Notes under the pieces: model-generated | The model's database searches: none | Told to the model about the DNA's origin: nothing | The model's input: only the letters and a program-made list of their open reading frames with translations | Program-made: the position numbers and the translations under genes | Assembly (NCBI GenBank): GCA_037039685.1 | Contig: JAWNGF010000004.1 | Location: forward strand, 1,798,001-1,862,000 | Source: Ceratobasidium sp. AG-K | Lineage: Eukaryota > Basidiomycota > Agaricomycetes > Cantharellales > Ceratobasidiaceae | Direction of reading: 5' to 3' | Length of the DNA stretch: 64,000 nt | Shown: positions 57,512 through 64,000 of the stretch, piece by piece | How positions within the stretch are numbered: position 1 is the stretch's first letter | Layout: each line of letters opens with the position of its first letter

Positions 57512-60500
57512 ATGGCGTCCGAATCGAAACGCTCGTTGCCCGACCTGGTTTGCAACGATCTCTCACTCAAGAGGCAACGTACAGGATCTGATTCGTCCCC
57601 TGCGTCCTCGCCTATACATGATAACTCACGGTCGACAGGGGTAACATCCACTCAAACTGTCCCGACCCCGAGTACCACGCTGCTGCCCGTAACAACATGC
57701 ATTCCTCAAGCAGCACAAGTCGAGACGGGCCCTGCGATAAGCGCATTAAAGATGGTGCTCGGAAGACTGAGAGAAAGTCTGACCGAGCGGCCTCCGTTGC
57801 AAATGGCCGTTGGCGGATTACTGGAGTGTATCATCCGCTCAGAGGTATGTAGCTGTATATTGTTTAGTATCGCTGGCAAACCCAACGGTCGTACGATCCA
57901 GGCCGAGGAACAAAATCGTCAAGCATATGACGAACTAGCGTCGGATCTAGCGAACTTGGTGGCATTAGTACAACAGCATGTCATCGAGCTGAAGCCACAC
58001 GACGGTCCGTACTCGATCGCCGACGTCGCACGGTATGTGAAGCGGCTATGTTTTGGGGCATTAATTGATCGGTTGTGGTTGTAGGGCAATTGATGAACAA
58101 ACGAAATTGATCGAAGCGCAGCAGGAGCGGTCACGAATCGGTCGATTGACAACGGCGCAGGACGAAGGAGAAGTGGCGCTAAGGTGCTACCGGAGGATCG
58201 AGGCGCTATTTCAGCAGTTGCAGGTGCGCAAAAGATCACCCGTGCGGACAGAAACTCAACAGGGTGTCAGACTGATATACTACTGAGCTTGCAAGACGAA
58301 TCGAAGGAGCGAGATATGGTTTGTTTATTGTTACATTTCGTGCGGCAGTGTGATTCCATCTCGTGTTCGTAGGATATTATCATCAAGCACCTCTCACCAG
58401 CATATGACGCCTACTACAACGCAGCGCTTCCCACCTCGGTCACCAGGCGAGCCGGGTGTACGCAAGGTACCCGCTTGAATCTCCTGAAAACGGCTCAAGG
58501 TTGGATACAGGGGGGCGACACCGCCAAAATCTTCTGGCTGAACGGCATGGCCGGCACTGGCAAGACCACAATCGCCTACACCCTCTGCGAGATGCTGCTG
58601 GAGGGCAGAGTGTTCGGGGCCAGCTTCTTCTGCTCGCGCAACTCGCCCGACTGCCAGGATGTGAATCGGATTGTACCGACGATCGCGTATCAGCTGGGAC
58701 AATATTCAAACCTATATCGACAGGAGCTGCGCAAAGCGCTGAAGAGCTACTCGGATGTCTCAAAGCGGGAAATTGGCGCTCAGTTCCGGCACCTCATCTC
58801 GGACCCCTACGAAAAAATTGGCCAGGCGATATTCAGGGACGTTATCGTGGTGATCGACGCTTTAGACGAGTGTGCCGACGAGGCTGGAACAAAAACCGTG
58901 CTTGACATGCTTATCCAACACGCAGCCAACCTACCCATCAAGTTTTTTGTTTCGAGCCGGCCAGAACCCACCATATACGAAAGCATGACAGCTTGCGATG
59001 GTACTTCGCGCTCGATTTTCTGGCTACATGATATCGAGAAATCGCTTGTGCAGGCCGATATCAAGCTTTACCTGACCGAAGCACTGGCATCCATCAATGT
59101 GACCCCCTCCGAAATCGACCAGCTCGCCGCTCGAGCCGGCAACTTGTTCATTTTTGCCGCGACTGCCGTGCGCTACATACTGCCAGACAGAGGAGCGGTA
59201 AATCGAAGACAACGACTGCAGGCGGTACTGGAACTACGACCAAACCAGAAGCATCGGAGCTATGAAGATATCGACAACCTGTACGCGGCGATCCTAGCAA
59301 ATGCCTTGGACGAGGCAATCTATGAAGAAGAAGAGATTACCGCAAGGCGAGAAGTGCTCAAGGCAGTGATCTGCGCGAGGGAGTCATTGACGATACCGGC
59401 GCTTGCCGAGATTCTGCGTATGTCGGACGAAGGTGTTCAGATTGCGATACAACCCCTTCAATCCTTGTTATATGTGTCGGCAATCACCAGAGCGGTCTCC
59501 GCACTCCACGCATCGTTTCCCGACTTTCTACTCGCCAAGCAACGTGCTGGGCAATTCTACTGTGACGACGTCCTTCAAAGCTCTTACCTGGCCGAGCGTT
59601 GCTTCGGGTTGATGGGCCGGTCACTGAAGTTCAACATATGCGGGCTAGAATCATCATACGTGTTTGACAGGGATGTGTCGAACCTTGAATGTCGGGTGGA
59701 CGAGGCGATCTCGACCGGACTATTCTACTCGTGCAGATACTGGATCGACCATCTCACCAGAATCCCACCCTCGTCCACATCGCTTTCGCTCCTACACGTG
59801 TTCTTGCGGCAGCATCTGCTGTTCTGGATGGAGGTGCTGACCTGAAAAGGCGGATCGGACATGGTGAAGTCATGCTTAGTCAGGCACTTGCCTGGCTCCC
59901 GGTGAGTATCTCACCCTTGTGCCGTAGTCGTCTGCTCATAAAGCTCAGATGGAAGACGAATGGGCCGAGCTCCGAGACTTCACATACGACGCGCGCAACT
60001 TTCTCACATCGTTTGCCGGCAATCCGGTCTCCCTGTCCACACCGCATATCTATGTGTCTGTGCTGCCTTTTACATCCGGGGAGAGCCGTGTGCGGAAAAC
60101 CTACTGGAAGCGAACGCGAGGTCTAATTCAGATTGGAGGCGCAGCGACCGAGGGCACGGGCAAGTCTGCGCTCGCAACCTGGCTTGTTCGTGGCCAGGTT
60201 TGTAGCATGGCCCGATCGAGCGACGGAAGGCATGTCGTCTCGGGCTCTGATAAGAACGAAGTGAGCGTGTGGGATGTGTCAAGCGGCGCTCGTGTCCTGG
60301 GACCTCTGGAGGGTCACAAGGGTCAGGTCCGGTCGGTCGCGTTCTCTCCGGACAACTCCCGCATTGCATCTGGCTCGAATGACCATACTATTCGTATTTG
60401 GGACGCACACAGCGGCAACCTGGTCGTGGGCCCACTTCACGACCATACCTCATATATCGTCTGTGTTGCCTTCTCCCCCGACGGCGCTCGCCTTGCTTCC

Positions 60501-62204
60501 GCCTCAGGTGGCCACACCATCCGGATGTGGGACGCGCACACGGGCGATGCAGTGAGTGATGCATACGAAGGACATCAGGATGCAGTGTGGTCGGTGGCAT
60601 TTTCACCTGACGGAAAGCATCTCGCCTCTGGCTCAGCCGACAGTACGATCCGAGTTTGGAACTGGCAAACCGGCGTGGTAGCTCTGGGACCAATGACAGG
60701 GCATGCCTGGTCGGTGAACTGCATTGCATATTCCTTGGACGGACTGCGCCTGGCGTCAGGCTCGTCGGATCGCACGGTTCAAGTGTGGGACATGACGAGT
60801 GGCACGCTTTTGGCCGGCCCATTGAAGGGTCATACCGATACTGTCAGGTCCGTTTCGTTTTCACCCAACGGCAGCCAAATTGTTTCTGGTTCGTCTGATT
60901 GTACCATTCGTGTGTGGGACGTTCAGAGCGGGAATCTGCTTGCTGGACCTTTCAAGGGACATAGCGGGTGGATCAACGCGGTCCTCTTCACTACGGACGG
61001 CACACGCATCCTGTCTGGGTCTGACGACTCCACGATCTGCGTATGGGACGCGCACCAAGGGATAACTGATCAAACCGAGTTACTGGGACATTCCGACGTC
61101 ATCTTCTCTGTTGCCATATCGCCCGACGGCACACGCCTCGCATCTGGTTCAGGCGACTCCACAGTCTGCATGTGGGACACGCACAACGGCACACTCGTCG
61201 CTGGTCCGTTCAAAGGTCACACCCAAGGAGTTAGCTCGGTGGCCTTCTCGCCAGATGGGGCACGCATTGTATCAGGCTCCTACGATATCACCCTGCGCAC
61301 TTGGGACATTTTCACCGGTGCCTTGCTTGCTGGTCCGTTCGAGGGACACACCAAATCGGTCAGTTCGGTTGCCTTTTCACCCGATGGCGGCAAAATTGCA
61401 TCCAGTTCCTATGACAGAACCATCCGATTGTGGGACTCGCATACCGGCAAATCGCTGGCCGAGCCGTTCGAGGGCCACACCCGCGAGCTCACGTCCATCG
61501 CGTATTCGCCCGACGGCGCTCGCATCGTCTCTGGTTCCTGCGACTACACGGTCCGCATGTGGGACGCCAATGATGGCACCGCACTCTGGACCTCGGACGG
61601 TCAAAGAGGCACTGTCGACTGTGTGGCGTTTTCACCCGATGGGACGTGCGTAGTGTCTGGCTCGTACGACAAGAGCATCCTGGTGTTGGACGCGCGTAGC
61701 GGTGCGGTGCTGCATGGTCCGCTCGTGGGTCATACCAGTTATGTCTACTCCGTCGCATTCTCGCCCGATGGAACGCGCGTCATCTCCGGCTCTCGGGATA
61801 AAACGGTGCGTGTTTGGGACGTGGAAAGCGGCACGACGGTGGTTGGTCCACTCAATGGTCACACCAACGAGGTTCACTCAGTTGCGTTTTCTCCCGATGG
61901 CGCGCGTATCATCTCTAGCTCACGGGACCGCACAATTCGGTTGTGGGATGTCGCAGCCGCCACTCGACCCGGCGCTGTATCTTTCGACGGATGGTTCATT
62001 GACGACGATGGCTGGCTGACCAACTCGCAGTCGCAGCGGCTGTTCTGGTTGCCGTCCGACCAGCGCAATGGGTTCGGGCTCCTGACTCCCTCCAATCCTC
62101 TTGTCATCAATGTCCGCAGCACCACCCGCGTTGACAACACCACGCGACTGGGAGAGCGGTGGCACGAATGCCACCATGCGTCATTGGAATCTGTTTCGTC
62201 CTAA
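57512..62204 (+). pseudogene. NACHT-WD40 NLR (NWD), tandem copy 3, frameshifted
   Basis: Same gene plan as copies 1 and 2. The start ATG is 57512 (MASESKRSLPDLVCNDLSLK). Walker [10 protein letters not shown] starts at 58544, and Walker [15 protein letters not shown] is near 58850. The NACHT frame ends at TGA (59843-59845) right after FWMEVLT, because one A is missing at about 59839 relative to copy 1 (GTGCTGACCTG here, GTGCTGAACCTG in copy 1). The following [18 protein letters not shown] is intact in the +1-shifted frame, as are the intron and the whole WD40 part (14 repeats, 59949-62204). Everything but this single base looks intact. It may be a recent pseudogene, two separate proteins (NACHT-only and WD40-only), or a sequencing/assembly error. 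Confidence 0.8.
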
Positions 62205-63222
62205 TCGGCTCACACTTCTATTCCTGAGACTTTCGTTTCGTCCTATTGTTTTGCCTCACTGTTACTTTGCTCTACTTGTATGATATGAAGAGTTTTTCTG
62301 CATTGTCTCAGGTCATGTGTCCGTTAGTTCAAAATTTAAGGTTTTTGATGCTCATACTATGATGCCATAAGATCCCGCCGGCTCCGATGCGATCGTCGAT
62401 CAATGCTGCCAGAAGCTCCGATCGCCATGTGCCGTCCCCAAAGATCAACGCACGCCCCCTTCCCCGATACATCGTTTGCCTGCACATTCTGAACAGCGAA
62501 TCCACTTTAGGCTCATAGCTATGCGCTGAATTACCCGACTTTGTAATCCCTAGCGATAATAACGATGACCTCGACGATTCACCAGACTGCTAGCGAAACA
62601 TGCCATCAAATCGAGCTCACTGGCACGATGATCAACTACTTCAAAGCACCGGCGGTTCTTCTTTGGGTCGCTCGTGGAATAGCCGCTACATGCGCCCCGG
62701 CAACCGGCAGCTTCAGCCCCTATCCGAGGTAGCTGGGTCAACAATCCCCTCCCCTTTGCTCCACGCGACATAGGACTTGCCCTCGTCAAGCTGAACCTAC
62801 TCGCAAATTTGTCCAGCGTTTGGATCTGTCTGGCTAGCCTTGTTCTGGTATAAGCTTCATCCACTGGACGCTACCTTACGTTCAAGTTCTGTTGCATCTT
62901 TGACCCTGGCGGCCCATTGTAAATCTGTGATAACGTTACGAATCAACTATCGACTCTACAGGAACGACTCGCCATCAAATCGGACCTGAGGGGTGGTTGC
63001 TCAACTGTCCGTATTGGCTGAGGCATCGGAGTGGCTGCTTTCTTGACGAGGACAAGGATGAGGTTCTTCCAACCTTTATTTCTATTCGAGGACGAAAAGT
63101 AGCGAGGATGGAACGAGGATGTATTACGTGCAGATATTACTAATGTGCATCCTGGTTGGGCAGTTAGATTGGCTCGAGATTGGTCGAGTTCAAATTGTAG
63201 AAAGTTCTTGTATCTAGTAGAA

Positions 63223-63440
63223 TGTGCTAGAATGTAACCGAGTCAAGTTCAGCCGCTTACCCATCCAAATTCGCAGTATATGCGCATGTAAGCCTACCGA
63301 ATGACTCGGTCGTACTTAGGGTATAAAAGGAGCACTTGCGTGCCCTCTGTACGGTAGTGTTTTCGTTTTCGTTTTCTCTCATCTGTCTTTACTGTTTTCT
63401 ATACACAATCTATATACAATTTATATACTATTTCTACACA
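63223..63440 (+). mobile_element. Candidate solo LTR
   Basis: A 218 bp segment begins TGTGCTAGAA and ends TTTCTACACA, which form an imperfect terminal inverted pair (TGTG...CACA). It contains TATAAAAGGAG near 63324, followed by a T-rich GTTTTC-repeat and CTCTCATCTGTC-type leader, an arrangement common in fungal LTRs. No matching target-site duplication was seen directly at these ends (TAGAA versus AATTT), so the boundaries or the identity may be wrong. The alternative is an ordinary core promoter of a gene beyond the window. Confidence 0.35.
63359..63376 (+). repeat. GTTTTC x3 short repeat
   Basis: Three tandem hexamers GTTTTC follow the TATA box in the candidate LTR/promoter. It is a pyrimidine-rich initiator-like tract. 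Confidence 0.6.
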
Positions 63441-64000
63441 AATTTGTCCAGGCGGTAAGATGAGTACTCTGGAGAGCCCAACACAGTCTTGCTTACAAAT
63501 TTTCCCGATGCGTAAGCTTTTGGCATTCGACTCGCACCTTCAGTCGGTATTCTGCAATAGGTACATGCGCTCGGCCATGCTAGGTATCTTGCTCGACTGC
63601 ACTGTGAGCCTTCCATCGGGCTAGTGACATTTGTATGCTAAGACGAAATTTCTGGGGCTAAAGGCTGATTGGAACGTCCGATGATCATGAGTGGATCCGA
63701 GATCTTGGGGGGCGGCCGGAGGTCTTGTGATCTTTCGACCTACAAATGTTTGTTGCCACTCGTTTTGTCACTCCAGACCAACGATTATCCTAATCGGACG
63801 TCGGATAACGCTGCGGGAGGCAAGGAGTGGTCGAACTCTGTCTTAGCAACCCGACGAGTGCATATAATCATTATTCCAGCAACGAGATCTTGAGATTATA
63901 TTCCATTGTTTAATGCTCAGCTCGGACGAGATTCAGCGAAACGACTATTGTCTTTGAGCAATGGAATGATTACTGTAAATTTGCGACACAAACTTCATGT

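Larger units (their letters stand above)
45661..62204 (+). repeat. Three-copy direct tandem array of NWD genes (about 5.9 kb unit)
   Basis: The start codons of the three NWD genes are at 45661, 51599 and 57512, i.e. offsets of 5,938 and 5,913 bp. Exon-intron positions are the same in all three. The intergenic DNA after each gene also aligns: GATCGTCGATCAxxGxxGCC near 50558, 56473 and 62390, and a block near 50960, 56880 and 62815. The duplicated unit is therefore gene plus about 1.2 kb of flanking sequence. The alignable tail after copy 3 runs to about 63.17 kb. Confidence 0.88.
62205..64000. other. Region after the NWD array
   Basis: The first 950 bp align with the inter-copy spacers, then homology stops near 63.17 kb, marking the right edge of the duplicated unit. 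A candidate solo LTR (63223-63440) follows. The rest to 64000 contains only short unsupported frames (63434-63616, 63669-63893). Confidence 0.5.

Noticed and set aside
60120..60190. P-loop-like GTGKS motif just before the WD40 repeats of NWD copy 3
   Set aside because: Copies 1 and 2 have RGNSALA and RGQSALA at the same place, so the match to [AG]x4GK[ST] arose by a few substitutions in an already non-NTPase linker. No Walker B follows.
63669..63893. 74-codon ORF near the right edge
   Set aside because: No signal, domain or splice context; too short to support.

Overview
This window is nuclear DNA of a filamentous basidiomycete. The signs are dense genes split by many short GT-AG introns (about 45-65 nt), the typical Agaricomycete gene set, and a tandem array of NACHT-WD40 (NWD) NLR genes. 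The overall look (NWD expansion, fungal P-loop GTPase paralogs, hemerythrin-like tandem genes) suggests a Rhizoctonia/Ceratobasidium-type genome, but that is inference and no species marker is present.

Region 1 (1-9.6 kb) is accessory and duplication-prone. It holds a tandem family of hemerythrin-like (HHE) genes: a C-terminal piece at the left edge, two intact copies and one decayed copy. An SAM-dependent methyltransferase gene lies among them, with a relic of its first exon 1.4 kb upstream. At 8.5-9.0 kb there is a promoter-like segment with no convincing gene behind it.

Region 2 (9.6-25.4 kb) is conserved housekeeping: uracil-DNA glycosylase (-), a CFEM-type secreted protein (+), GGPP synthase (+), the large GCN1 HEAT-repeat translational regulator (-, about 9.4 kb), and a polysaccharide (chitin) deacetylase (+).

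Region 3 (25.8-44.6 kb) mixes conserved and lineage-restricted genes: a GT49-type glycosyltransferase (-), two divergently oriented P-loop GTPases with coiled-coil tails (only one ends in a CaaX box), an APH/ACAD10-like phosphotransferase (+), an arrestin-related trafficking adaptor (-), NAD(H) kinase (-), leucine carboxyl methyltransferase (+), a gene-poor 3 kb stretch with a possible membrane-protein gene, and an RS-rich SCI1-like nuclear protein (+).

Region 4 (45.6-63.2 kb) is a three-copy direct tandem array of NWD genes with a period of about 5.9 kb. Each copy has an N-terminal helical domain, a NACHT NTPase and 14 WD40 repeats. Copies 1 and 2 read as intact. Copy 3 carries a one-base deletion separating the NACHT and WD40 halves, and is a mosaic of copy-2-like and copy-1-like sequence, pointing to gene conversion. 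A candidate solo LTR with a TATA box lies just beyond the array.

No CRISPR array, rRNA or convincing tRNA was seen. Exon boundaries come from reading splice consensus and protein-family continuity by eye. Coordinates given for multi-exon genes span start codon to stop codon including introns.
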